From the NCBI GenBank assembly GCA_013115125.1, contig JABANN010000022.1, positions 1-64,000 on the forward strand: 64,000 nt of DNA, given 5' to 3'. The notes beneath the pieces were generated by a model that saw nothing but the letters and a program-made list of their open reading frames with translations, made no database searches and was not told where the DNA came from. This DNA comes from Perkinsus olseni (Eukaryota; Perkinsozoa; Perkinsida). The translations under genes and the position numbers were made by a program. Of this stretch, positions 22,833-35,253 are shown in pieces; the stretch's first letter is position 1, and each line of letters starts with the position of its first letter.

Positions 22833-25341
22833 TTAGCCCTGGAGCTCGTCCTTGATGATGTCGAAGTGACAGAATGGCACGAAGGAATAACCATCGCCCA
22901 TGTAGAACTTGGACTGGAACTCCACCCAGTGCAAACGCAAAGTATGGAGGAAGCACTCCAAGACATCCATGAACATCAGGACACCCAAGGTGATACCGAA
23001 AAGGACAGCCCAAGCGCAGTAGATGTAGATGGGGCTGGCCCAGCTAGTCGACTGTAGAGCGCCCTGCATAATCATCTGGAAGAACACCACGGACAGCTGC
23101 TGATGCGCCAAGGACAAAGCCCAAAGACGCAAATACGACGCAGTATGAGATACGCAACCAAGCACGTATTCGATGGTCTCGATCATCTGGTAAATCCAGA
23201 CCTCATCCATGCCCTCTTCCTCAGGCTCTTCAACAGCCTTGTTCTCCTTATCAAGGAGGGCCTGAGCCTCGACATCGTCGTTAGCAACAGCATTACGGTT
23301 GTTCTTCTTGTTCCTGATGGACCTCTGGATTTGAATAATGATGGGCTTCGGGAGAAGCATGATGGGAACGGAAATCGCCACAGCGAACAGGAGCCACTTC
23401 TGAACGACAGGCTGGCCGAGATACAGCGGCTGCTTATCAGCCTGACCAAGACCGAAAGAGATCAAGGTGTTGATAAGCGAGGGAGGACCGGTAAGAGCGG
23501 GATCCTGAGTCACTGGGGTCACCCACTTGTACATGATCATCCAGTCCATGTAGCCGAAGAAGCCCAAGAGGAAGACCATCTGGGGGATGGCAACGAAGAT
23601 GAAATCAACCCACGATCTCATGTAGGCGTCGTTACCGAACTTGATGCACACACCGAAGATCATCTGGAAGACACCGAACAACACGGAAAGCTTCATCTTC
23701 AAGGAGTTCATAAACAGAAGCTCGTTGGTCGCACCGTGCCACGAGGGATCGATACCGAAGGGGTAGGGACCGCTACCCTCGCCAGTGTTGAGAGTATCGA
23801 ACCACGGCTTGGGCTGCATCTCGTAGTTGGTGGCGTGACCATAGTCAGCAGGATCCTCGTAGCGAGCGCTGCCAAACCAATGGATACCAACACCGAGAAG
23901 GTCGTTGTACATGCAACCAGCATAGATGGCAAAGAGTCCCATGAAGAGAAGCAAGTAGCGGGCATAAACCAAACCTTGCTGCATTCCGTCATCACTGTAC
24001 TTCCACTTCTTAGCGTTGGAGAGGGCCCAAAGAGCGAAGCAGGTGATCAACGTACCATGACCAACATCACCATACATAATACCGAACATGAAGGGGAAGG
24101 TGATGATACTCACAACACCAGCATTGAACTCCTGATAACGAGGGATACCGTAGGTATCGACCAGAGCCTGGAAGGCAGCAGTGAACTCGTTAGTCTTAGT
24201 GTAAGTAGGAGGAGAGCCTCTGGGCTTGGCAATATCGGTCACGAGCATAGCGGAAGCAGGATAATCAGACTCAGCGAGTACGCGACGAATGGAGTCCTCG
24301 TCCTTAGTGGGATACCAACAGTCGCACCTCAAGGTCACATCACCCTCGAAGAGGTTGAGAGTAGCGTAGATGTTCCTCTCCTTGATGCAGAAGAGCTTCC
24401 ACTCCTCAATACGGGAGTTGCCACCCATACGAATGGGCTCAACAAGACCTCTGGCCTCATCACGGATGAATCTGTCGAAGCCCGCCAAAGCGTGGCTCTT
24501 ATCAGCGATGATGTTCTCCAACTCGCCGATTCTTCTGGTCGCTTCCTCCCTCGACGCCGGCCACTGATAGAGGTGAACACCAACAGCGCTGCAGATGCGA
24601 TGCAGCTTAGCAGCCATGTAACTGTTAGCAGCAGTGCCCTGGAAGTAGATGACAAAGACGCTCTTGCGAGTATCAGGGATCTCAGTGAACTGAGTGAAGG
24701 TGTTACCACGAGTAGCACGGAAGACCGTCCGGGCAAAACTCTCTTGATCTTCCATCTTCACAACACCGGCGATGTTAGAGAATTGCATCCCCATGCGCTC
24801 TCTACCAGTACCACGGGCAGTAGGCTCGCCCTGAAGAAGAGGGGCTTCAAGAGCCGGGCCACCAGCGGACATCGAGCCGGAACTGAGACTGTTCTTGACA
24901 ACGTTCAACTCCTCGATGGCTGAGTCAAGCTCAGTAGTCAACTCCTCGTTGTTACCGCGGAAGCGAATGAACTGCTCGTAGACCCTCTTGACCTCGGCCT
25001 CGAGCGTGTCGAGAGTGAACTCCTCGTCGTGGTCCAAGAAGTCATCAATACGGTTCTTGTACAGAGCGACATCAGGCATCTTGGCAATCTCGGAGTCGAG
25101 AACGCGGAGCATACGCTCCATATCCTCGATACGCTGGATGTACTTACGATAAGGTCTGAGAAGATGCAATACTCTTCGACGGCTCACCAGTGACTGATCC
25201 TCACCTTTGCATAACAGCCGAATTCATGTCCTCGAACATGAGCTTAGTCTGCTTACCCAGAAGGTCGACATAGTTCCGGGCATACTCGTGCGGCAGCACG
25301 ACTGTGCCGTGAGTCATAAACTCACTGCGAAGGATTCCCAT
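22833..25341 (-). CDS. V-type H+-ATPase subunit a, copy 3
   Basis: Exons 25205-25341 (137 nt) and 22833-25155, with an intron at 25156-25204 (49 nt, GTGAGG..CTCAG, phase 2, same Arg codon 46). They encode about 819 residues starting MGILRSEFMTHGTVVLPHEY. Key features: KNRIDDFLDHDEEFTLDTLE, FMFGIMYGDVGHGT, WMIMYKWVTPVTQDP, SHTASYLRLWALSLAHQQ with the essential Arg in the canonical Leu-Arg-Leu setting, and LHTLRLHWVE. The residues around the Arg match fungal and animal subunits best, so this may be the housekeeping isoform (inference). It shares a short divergent upstream region with the OSCA-type channel gene on the other strand. Confidence 0.96.
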
Positions 25342-25738
25342 GTGTTGAAGCTTTCAACAACCAACACTAAGAAGCGTTTCTGAATGAGATGCTCACACAT
25401 GATCGGTGCTCGCGAGCAAACCCAAATGCAAAGGTTAGAACAGAAGCATTTAGGATTTTAAGGGATTCGAGAGAGCACTCACGACGGTACAATTCGACTA
25501 AAGCTCATTAACGGCAACCCGGCAAGGCTGCGCGAGCTTTGGCTGAGAGAATGCAAGATTCGTCAAGTGCGCAAGATTCCATCTCGCGGGCCAATCGTGA
25601 TTGGCGGATATTCTTCTTCCTTCTTAGGGAATAGATACCGGGCCCCCAAGATCATTGACGTTATTCTCACACCAGCAACCTACGCATCCGTCGTAGATGC
25701 TCAGCTCGTCGCTGCTAGGCCCCTTCTTGTTCCCACCC
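25342..25738. promoter_or_regulatory. Divergent intergenic region between V-ATPase a copy 3 and the OSCA-type channel
   Basis: Only 397 nt separate the two start codons (25341 on minus, 25739 on plus), so both promoters and 5' UTRs must lie here. I see no clear TATA box. A bidirectional promoter is a reasonable inference but not demonstrated. Confidence 0.4.
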
Positions 25739-28700
25739 ATGGTGAAAATTTACAAGTCGTCTCTCAACGTCAACAACTCGGCCATTCTCGCGCCTTCTGT
25801 TGAACCGTTGACGTCGTCGTTCGCAAACCACACGTCTGGTGTCACTCCGAGTACAATACCCTTCTTCGTGTCTAACAGCCTGGACCTGAGCCTATCAGCT
25901 CAATGCGAGAGGGCGAGCACGAGAAAGTACACTAGAATCTACTACAACATTCAGACCGGGCAGGTGAGCATCAACGTTCCAGGTCGCAGACGTTCGCTTG
26001 GGAGAGGTCTCGTTCAGGTGATCATAACCTTCGTATTCTCTATAATTGGTCTCGTCTTCTTCTGGGCACTTGTCGAGGTTTTGGTCCGGCGAAAGATCAC
26101 CAATCAGCTGTAAGGACTGTGGCCCTCCCTCCTCATCTGGCGCATGGGTCAACCTCAGATACATGCAACGGTTGAAGCACCCTCGATGCCGTGGCGTCGA
26201 TGCTTCTAATCTGGATATGCGAGACTTGCCACCGGAGCCTGACAATCAGAAGGGCCATTTCAAATCTATCCTTCACGGTGAGTTCGCAGCGCACCAATCT
26301 CGTGGAGAGAATCTTTCTCTGCCGCAGCCGTCCGGAGTCTCAAGAATGGCAGCAACGATAAGCGAGGAGATGACGAGCGGCTTCTCAGCATCATCGGCCT
26401 GGACGCCTTCATGGTGCTCCGCTTCCTCAAAATGAGCCTCATCTTTTGCATAGTATCAACAGCGTAGGCATCAACTCCTTATGTTCCGTATCTTTCTACC
26501 TTCAACATTAGATACGTCATGCTGGTGCTAGTCCCAGTGTACTACTCTCAACCATCGTCAGGCGAGACTATTGGCAACGGGATCGCCTACATAAACTCGT
26601 CACACATCAACAAGAACAACGTCACTCACGCATGGGTTTCGGTGAGCTCACGACAATCAGACTCCTCTCGTTACCACCCGAAGTCCACAGGTTATCAGCT
26701 GCTACATTCTGACCTTCTTCATCTGCGGACTTATGCGGTACGAATGGAAGCACTATGCACGCATGCGCACGGTGTGGCTAGGCCAAGTTCGGGACTCCAC
26801 CCGCCAGGCGAGAGACGAAGGAGCTGCCGGAAGTCTCCAGTCCCTCACTATCAGATACGGCATACTGTGATGATCGAAAGCGTCCCGCCTCGGTATCAAT
26901 CCCGTAAGGCTATCATTGAGTACTTCGAGAGAATCTTGGGCGAGGGCAGCGTTTACAGCGCGTAGAAGCTGGCCAATTTTGGTGATATCCCAGGCCGACC
27001 TCGCAGATACGTTTGTCGTGGTACCGCCGCTCTGCATAAGATGCTGTCTCAACGGAGTCGTCGACAGTTCCTCACGGATATCTCATGCGAATCAGGAAGT
27101 GGGTGGAAGCAGGGGCATGTTACTTCTCCGCTGTTTTCAATAGTCAACGCAAGATGGGGAAGGGTGTAGAGTCTCTCTCTTGGGCCGGCTCTCTTGAGGG
27201 AGGTCCGCTATTACGATCGGCGCATAATGAGCAACGGGGTGAGGAACCGTTTACGATGCCGTCAGGTCGGGAAGACATCGAGAAAATAGAAGGGAAGATC
27301 GAAAGGACGCGGCGGAGGCTTCGACTGATGCATGAGAAGGGCACGCTCACACGTCGTCGGAGCGCATACTCCCCAGTAAAGAGGCAGGACTCCGTGCGAC
27401 AGAAGTTTGCCCGCCACGACTCGGCTGCCTTGCAAAGTGAGGCTCGTCTCCGACTTGCGTCGCTACGCGAGCTCTTCACCGTTATTACCTGTTCGTCTCA
27501 ACACACGTCCACCCTGCAGGTGCTATCAAGGCAATGGATCGAGCTGTAGGCCTCATACCGTCGATTATAGACGATAAAGACTGTGAGCAGCCCGCCAACC
27601 CCTCCCCACCGATTCACGACTGCTTCTCCTAGGTACAGCACTGGTCACCTTCGTCGACATGCGCTGCCGCTCAGCTGTCTCTCAGCTCAGCCTCTCACAA
27701 GAGCCCAACTACTGGTCGGCAAACGAGTCCTCGTCGCGCCCCTAAATCTCATCCCATCCTAGGCACGTTCGTGAAGCACCCATGCCCAGCGATCTCATAT
27801 GGGAGAACATGACCGTCTCGCGACACGTTACGGGTGAGTCCTCAGAAGCCCTCCGTTACCTCCATCCGGCTGTTCGTCAGAAACTCGAGGGAAGGTCGTG
27901 TTTGCCCTGTTGGTGGTGTGGGGCCTCTTCTACACCGTCCCCATCGCAGCCATCCAGGAGCTGGCCTCCACCCTCACGCTCAGGAGTACGCCCTCTAGTC
28001 TTGTTCTCTTTGCGCGGTATCCGCTCTTCAGATACGGAGGTTGATGAGGATCCAGCCCTATTCAGTAGGGACTGGTGGGTCCAACTAGTCCACCTGTGAG
28101 TGCCCGGGAGCTCTTCTGCATTTTGCATCGCCGGCCAATCTGCAGGTATCTTCCGACCTTCCTGCAGCTGATCCTTCTCCTAGCTCTCCCGCAAGTCTTT
28201 CGCTTCGCCGCTGTCTAGTAGGCCGAGAGCCTGCTGACTGTTCGGAGTTGTTGACCCTTCAGTTACGAACGTTACAAGTTGAGGAGTGAAGCCACGATGC
28301 ATGTGGCTCGACGCTTCTTCGTCTTCCAGATGCTCACCGTTTACGTCATTGTACGTATCTCCTGCTCCTCCTCCTCGAGCCCGTCGACTTCACGCTGGCT
28401 TCGCAGGTCCTGGGAGAGCTGTGGCTCAACATTGGAGACATCTGGGAGAAGTATTCAGCAGCCGACACCACCGTCTGCCTGTTGAAGGCCATCGGGAAGG
28501 TTGGTTGGTCGGGAAGGAGTCTGCATTCTCTCGACCGAGGGACGGCTTCCCCTCAGGACGTTCCGAACGTAGCTGTCTACTTCATCACAGTTGTCTGTGC
28601 CAAGATAGTGACTAACATCGGGTACTGCGTCCGGCCTCTTGTCGGCAATGCCGACTCGGCATCACGGCTGCTGATCAGAATGGCCACCTCCCATCCCTAT

Positions 28701-29912
28701 GAGCTCTGCTACCTTCTCGTTGGCTACTTCCGTATGGACCCTCAGCAGCGTAAATACTGGATTGAGGACGGTCGCCCTATAGGAGAGATCGATACCAGCA
28801 GCCCGAACAGAGGGCAGCAGAAGGCGTCCACGGGTGAGTTGGTCGGCCTCTTCTTTACCTCATTCTCGTTGCCCTCAGGCACTGGTCTTCCACCGATCTA
28901 CGAGAACAAGTTGACGCCCCCAACTCGATGGGATTTGGCGCATGTGCTCTACAGCGAGGACGTCCCCAACATCCTCTTCGTAAGTCCGATCGGTCCCTGC
29001 TTGAAAGCTTATCGCACCCTGTGTCAGGTTCTCAATATTTGTATCACCTTCGCGGTCATCTCGCCACTTGTCTTGGGTGAGCCCCCCTCCCTAGATTCCT
29101 CTGAGGACCCTTCACTCTCAGTCGCTGGCTCCATCTTCTTTCTCTTCGCCTGGGTCGCCTTTACCTACCAGTTCGCGCATATGCACACGCACGCCTACGA
29201 GACCGGTGGTTTGATCTGGAAGCACCACTTTATGGTAGCTGCGTCGCTCCGCCTTTTTTCTACCGCTCCTCGTGTCCTCAGTGCATCTGTGTGTCTCTGG
29301 CTCTGAGCCACATAGTGCTCGTCGGAGTCCTCATCGCCAAGTTCAACGTCCATGACAGAGTTGTCCATGCCCAGCTGATCGCAGTTCTAGTGTTGCCGTT
29401 CTTCGTGGTGGGTCCCTGACTCCAGAGGCTCGAGCTTCCCCGTCACCATCTCCCTCTCAGTGGTTCTTCTACCGGAACTGCGTGTCGACCTACACCCGTT
29501 GCACCGAGTACGTATCATTGAGTGTCGCCGCTGGTCTTGATGGATCGGACAAAAGCAGGTCTGCCGAGGCCATTAGAACAACTAACAGGCTTGGTTGTGT
29601 TGTTGCAGGTCGGCCATAGGTCACGTGGATCCTGTCGTTGCCGCTAACTTCTCCCCGGAGCTCTACGTCCATCCCCTCCTGCAGAACCGCACTCCCATAT
29701 ACGACATCCGAGGCCCGATACCTCAGCAAGTCGTCGAGGAGCAGGCGCCGAAGCAGACACCGGTCGCGGTAACCGAGCCGTCTCCCGTCGTGATTGAATC
29801 GCCAATGGCGAGCTCATCGTCCGGCGAGGAGTCGGACGACACAGCAGCTCATTATTCTGATGCCGAGAGCATTGCGGATGATGATGAGCACCACGAGGAA
29901 ATTAGCGTTTAG
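25739..29912 (+). CDS. OSCA/CSC1/TMEM63-type mechanosensitive channel
   Basis: A multi-exon gene read in pieces that follow the family order. An N-terminal membrane segment at about 26014-26073 (FSIIGLVFFWALVEVLVRRK) is followed by the CSC1-type signature GLDAFMVLRFLKMSL (about 26390-26440). Next come the second and third TM region, a cytosolic RNA-recognition-like domain (VMIESVPPRYQSRKAIIEYF; VTFVDMRCRSAVSQL), SDLIWENM before the pore domain, and helices ending at 28110, 28200 and 28345. The family hallmark AWVAFTYQFAH..YETGGLIWKH lies at 29148-29225. An acidic Ser tail ends at 29912. These channels open on membrane tension or hyperosmotic stress and pass cations including Ca2+. Exon borders are approximate. 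The start is the ATG at 25739, but an earlier one in the same frame is possible. Confidence 0.82.
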
Positions 29913-30540
29913 CTCTCCCTATTGGCCTTGATTGTCTCGGTTCCACTGCCAAGGCGCTTTTGCGACCCCCATGATTGCCTTATGTTGTCCTATGACGGCG
30001 CGTTGTATTCATCTGGAGTGCTCAATCGCTGACAGCCGCCGCCATCAGAGGTGCATGCCCAACACTGGTCAGCTGGAGGACCCTCCATGGGAGGTACGCA
30101 GGCGAGAAGAAGCGGCCAATGCCTCCCTTGCTCGCTCACGACGAGCCGGCACGGGAGTCGCCTTTCCACCTGTTGACTCGGCGATTGGCGTCACTTCCCT
30201 CATAGAGATTGCCGCCTTCAGAAGACAAAGCCAGCCGGGTAACTGGTGGCCGCTGGTGCCGAGAACGAATGGCCTGCTACGTCGAGTGGTGGGGGAAGTC
30301 ATCTTCGTTCTCTATCAAGTAAGATGTTTTACTTCGGAGGGTTTTCTTATTCTTGCTGAGTTAATCGCATCGACGCTGCTGCTGACCAGGCCAGAAAATT
30401 GTTGGCAGCCGTTGGCAGATCCGTAAGGGCGCGAGCAGTACGCAATAGAACACCTGCAACGTGCTTGAGTCTGTCCCACTGTGCTCGCGCTTCGCTAGAG
30501 ATCGCCATTCGGACAGGCACACTTCACTTATGATCATGGA

Positions 30541-31190
30541 ATGTCGTCCCCCACTTCCTGGCAACTTGCTGTACAGTATAGTGATGAGCACGGAGCGATG
30601 ACCACCTCTGAAGCGATGGTATCTTGTGTCAAGGTCGCCGTTCCGACGAACAGCGGCTGGACTCTGATGAACGCTTCCGCCAAGGACTTGCCGCCCGGCA
30701 TGGAACCGGGGTGTTTGACACTCACTCCGACGCAAGTCACCAAGAAGGCCACCGAGACAGCGGCTGCTGGGGTTTACGTCTTCAACGACCTATACCAAGC
30801 TAGCTTCCATCGTCAATCAGCAGGCCAGTCGCCGGCGCCAAAGCTCCTCCTAGAGGCGATCTCAGAGGACTTCTGGGGGCGGCAAAGGCACGAGGGGTAC
30901 GGCTTTATAGAGCTGCCGCAGGTAGACATTTGCATAGTGTTCATCAGTGCCATACCCTTGGCGTCAATTGTCTATTTTGGTGTGATCGCATGCGTCTGGC
31001 CTGTCAGACTGGTGGAAGACTTGAAGTTGAGGTTCCCCTTTGGAGGCCCCCTTCGTCCGAGCCTCAACGCGATGCCTGGTGTGGGACATTCGATCCGCTC
31101 CTATGCCGAGCCTTAATCGCATACGATAGTCGAGGACAGCAGGCGGGAGCGACCGCCCATGAACTCCCACTGAAAGGTTTGTTCCGATAG
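30541..31190 (+). CDS. MKS1: B9-domain protein, MKS1-like (ciliary transition zone)
   Basis: The frame from 30541 carries the second half of a B9 domain: an opening strand with SCVKVAVPTNSGWTL, then the diagnostic EAISEDFWGRQRHEGYGFIE, closely like the MKS1 sequence around DFWQRYRVEGYG. Further on, VWPVRLVEDLKLRFPFGG fits the MKS1 WRPVELG..FFIGG strand, and SRGQQAGATAHELPL fits the last strand. MKS1 forms the tectonic/B9 complex at the base of cilia and flagella, so the organism should make flagella. The final strand lies in another frame. A GT..AG intron at 31079-31110 (32 nt) would join it, ending in TAG at about 31190. N-terminal exons probably lie in 29930-30540, where I could not resolve them. 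B9D1 and B9D2 are less likely given the residue match. Confidence 0.72.
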
Positions 31191-34100
31191 AGGGACGGTC
31201 CTGTTGCCCGAATAACTTTGTTCTCGCGCTTCCCTCTTCAACAGCACGTCTTCACTAGTTCGGAACACTGCGCTTTGTGCTCACTTGCCCCTCCTCGCTA
31301 GCACACCTCAGAAGGTCGGACTCAGAACCGCGCGGACTGGTCTGTAGGTATATCGACGACGAAGCTGGTGTCCGTGGCGCTCCGCTTGTTGACGCAGGTG
31401 TATTACCTCAGCATCGCCCCCTTCGCTCAGGTGACCGATTCGTGCAAGATGGGTGCTGCAGTGGAGCCATCGAAGTTAATATCGACACTATTGTCATTGA
31501 TCGCTCAGAGGCTGCTGATGGTCGAATGTCGAATCATAAACCACATGCCATGTCACGCACTTCGTAAAGGTGGAGGGTGTGGAGTTCTTGAGGGTCCCGC
31601 TGGTGCAAACAAGCCTTCGCTAGAGTTAACAGCCTTGTCAACGCTATGCCCCGAGTCGGCTCGATTCTGTGTCATACCGCGATCAACGGACTTCCCTAAT
31701 CTACGTTGATCAACCCCACATGCCACCCTGGATCTACGCGGTGCGTAAGTATTTACGCAACTCACACAATACGCTGGCGCATGCTGAGAGCGGTGCATCT
31801 GCCAAGGCGCTGAGAGGTGTAGAACGGAAACCATCGACTGTGCTCTTGATGGTCGACAACAACCTATGAGCTTTCAACGGCTCGTGCTTGGTCAATGCGA
31901 TGGCGCGTGCCGAAAACTTGTTGGTTCGAAATTGGGAGAGGCCAGAATAGCGTTCAACAGGTTGCCCATGGTGCATAGAACGTAAGTGACGGCGGCACAG
32001 TGGGCCGCTTGTCGGCAAGCATGCTCAGTAAGGTTCTTCTGTCTGTCTCTCCATGCATTGGTGACTAAGATCGTGTTACACAGATGTCTTTCGTTGTACC
32101 GCCCTAGTACTGAACTCAACAAGAGTGAATCATCAAATGAGCAATATTAGTAGTAGTAGGATACTAGCTGACTGTGTAGGATTTGAATACTCATATACCG
32201 TTGTTATGGTAACCGATGAGGAGAATGGTACGGATAAAAGCATCATAGGTTGCCGACAGAGCAGTAAATTGAGCGATGTAAAAATCACCATTATCGTCCA
32301 CCAAGTCTCTGTGTTCCCCTCATAAAAATATACAGAACCCCCATAGGGGAGCGACGACGAAAGACAAAGAACATCATTATAAGCCATCGCATGCATCGGC
32401 ATGCTGCTGAAAGAGGGGCACTTACATACAAGAATCATTGTCTCGCCGTCTAGTGCAGCCAACCAGCCTCGTGTACTCTACAACATTACATAAAATACAG
32501 AGCCACGCCAGCAGTGAGCAGATCACACAAGTAGAGTGGCCGCAGTGCTTTCGTCGTCACCACTACACTTGCGTACAGTTATCGGCGTGGCATTGGCCAC
32601 GTCAAGGTGCCGTAACCGCATCGAACCGATCATGTTCTCATTCATCTGGGAGTCATCGACGGCCTGAGTTGAACGCATCACCAGCCTGGGCCACGGCGAT
32701 AGCCCCACCTGTATAACAAAGCCAACATGGATTTTCAGCTGTGGTATCGCCGAGTGCATGTGGTGCATCACGCTCTTCGCCAACCATACAAAGTTCCGTA
32801 CCTACAATCAGCGCTGATGGTCATAGACCTAGCAGATGATACCTACATCAATATCGACCTCGACCCACTCAAAACGGCCTGACGGATCGACGCGCATCTG
32901 ACAAAAGCATCCTTGTGAGGTCGAACAGATACCGCTGCCTGCAAACCTACACTGCCACTCTTGGTGATCAACACCGGCTTGCCATTGTATTTCTCGATCA
33001 GTGAGGGACGTATGAGGGACGGCAGGTGTAAATCCTTCAGATTCTCGCAGATGCCGATGACTAAACAGTCGAACTTGTGCGACGGTTTCGCCCCTGCTGA
33101 GCTCACCTTTGAACAGGTGGGAGGACCCATTGGCGGCTGCGCCTTGTGGTACACTGAAAAAGGAATTCGTAACAAGTGAGTCGCGGGAGTGTGGTTTTGT
33201 AGTACTTCTGAAAATTGGCGATACGGAAAAATTCTGAAAGCAGTCTCAAGTGCGGAGGGGCGTCGGGGGTTAGCTGACCTGTTTCGGGATCCATATACCT
33301 GCGACAAAAAAGAGCAGGTTCCCTTGCCGAGGTTCGAAACCGAGACCTTCCGAGATCAAGACTACCTTAAAGCGTTTTCCGGACTTATGGTGAAATATCC
33401 GGCAACCGAAAACCCGTGGTCACTTGGGGGATGCTGACCAAAAAGCTTCGGTCCAGCTTGATAAGGCATCTGAAATGACATGGGAGGGTTCGAACCCGGA
33501 TGCGCAGAAAGAAAATCACGAACCACACGACTAAACCATTCAATCACTTCTACCTCAACGTTGACGATGAGGACCCGAGGTAGGCACGGATTCTTGATCT
33601 TAGACCACTCCGACGAACACTGCTCCGGCAATCGTCCTCCGAGCACTCCATCCTGGAAGACACAACACTTATGACCTGCGCCTGCTAGGCCATAATAATA
33701 GCAGCACGATCGTCGTAAGATACGGTATTACATGAATGTTGTCAATTTTACAGGTGTCCGATCTGAACATGTCGCAGCCAACTCCATCATACCTACAGCG
33801 GGCCAACAACCATTAAAAATACAAAAACTCAACGGAACCACAATGAACTCGAACGCGCCGGCGCCAGCAAAGTTCTCAAATACTCCCAACAACGATTCCA
33901 CTGACTCGCAACCCCAACATTCGTTTCGGCCGCGGCAACGCTTCAACTGCGGCCTCGATTCGTCCGCCGTACGCAGTGTCGTCAACCCTACACTATCATG
34001 TACCAGTCCTCATACAGAGATCAGCGGGCATTCGGAATGCATCTAGACTAGCAGTTGGGGATGGTGCGGTACTCCACAGCCGCTACTACTAGAACGCGTC

Positions 34101-35253
34101 ACGCAGGGCTCCTGCTACGAACTCATTCCGCGCGTCATAGGGCCTCGGCCGTCCAGTGAAATTCTAGTGCCTCCCAGTATAGCCTGAACCCGTTCACTTA
34201 TCAACAACCATGTAAAGGGCAGCTGCCCCCGATCACTAAACCGTCAACAACTACAGATGTCGATCAGCTTAACGAGCAAAGATTCTCTTCCTACGTGCGT
34301 GCCCTCCGGAAGAGAGCTTACATGGGCGGTCCGCTAGCCGTTTTGTGGCCGTTCTTCATATAGTTAGGGCCACTCCGGACTTTGAACTTGCTAGCATCTC
34401 CAGGGCTCCAACAAACATGACCATTACTCACGGGCGGTAAGGGTTCAGAAGTAGCCGGACACTGAAAGATAACTACCATCATCAATTCGGGTAGTCTCAG
34501 TATAAAGTTCACTTCCTATTCTCCGTTAAAGATATATTCTCATTTTGATGGGGGTTAGTTCGATCCCCAGTACTGAGTGCAATGAGTTGCCGGTACTACG
34601 CCAACAGGCTGGATTCCAGCGCTACTTGCATTCATGCCATCGGGCGCGGCTCGGTTATTCAGGAAACGTTAGGATTTTCGAAAAGCAAGTGACGCTGAGC
34701 GGCGCATCTAGACCCCCCTATGCACCCCAGTACCACCCTTCTCGGTATCGTCCGGCATCCGAATCCGTACACAGGGTCGTCATCCTCAACCACTTCCCGA
34801 CACAAACCAGGCTTGCCGACATCAGGCGTGTTCACTTCTGAATTGCAGACTCCACTGCCGATAGCAGGCCTCCAACCTTACCTTTAGTGGTCGCTCTTGT
34901 CGATTGTTTATCATGGAATGGCACCACGACGCTGAGACCCGATTTAAGATGTGTCGGAATGACCACACCGGCCCGAGCGATGAGACTTTTGTTGGTCGAT
35001 CGACTTTTCTGAAAACAGCAACCAACACTTCATCGCCATGCTCCTTCAACAACAGTCGAACGCTGATTCAACGATCGTACTGTGATTATTCTATGCCATT
35101 CAGAGTCGTGCATGCTACTACTAACCATATGCCGGGTACAGCACCCTCCTACCTGTCCTCCTGCAGCCCAAGCCTGCCTCCCAACATGTCCAGCATCATA
35201 ACAATAATGGCCATGGGTTGAAGGGCAACGGATGTGGTGACCTGCGATGAGCC
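31191..35253. other. 4-kb gene-poor region
   Basis: No recognised gene. Around 31325-31565 two overlapping plus-strand frames are open (96 and 113 codons) and may be an exon. Around 32133-32462 a minus frame of 109 codons is hydrophobic at its C-terminus in an AT-richer patch. Neither has family features. Several pol-III-like boxes occur at 33331-33341 and 33486-33538. The region could hold decayed mobile sequence or lineage-specific genes. Confidence 0.4.
33480..33545 (-). other. tRNA-like element (A and B boxes), probably non-functional
   Basis: On the minus strand a perfect A-box match (TGGTTTAGTCG, 33538-33528) is followed 30 nt later by GGGTTCGAACCC (33497-33486), an excellent B box. 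The T-arm outer pairs (CCGGG against CCTCC) do not match and no acceptor stem forms, so it is more likely a tRNA pseudogene or SINE promoter than a working tRNA. A further B-box-like GGTTCGAAACC lies at 33331-33341. Confidence 0.35.

Noticed and set aside
23103-24923. 606-codon open frame on the plus strand opposite V-ATPase a copy 3
   Set aside because: It is the antisense of a clearly conserved, intact membrane protein; the codon bias of that gene leaves the opposite frame open. No domain or hydrophobic pattern of its own.
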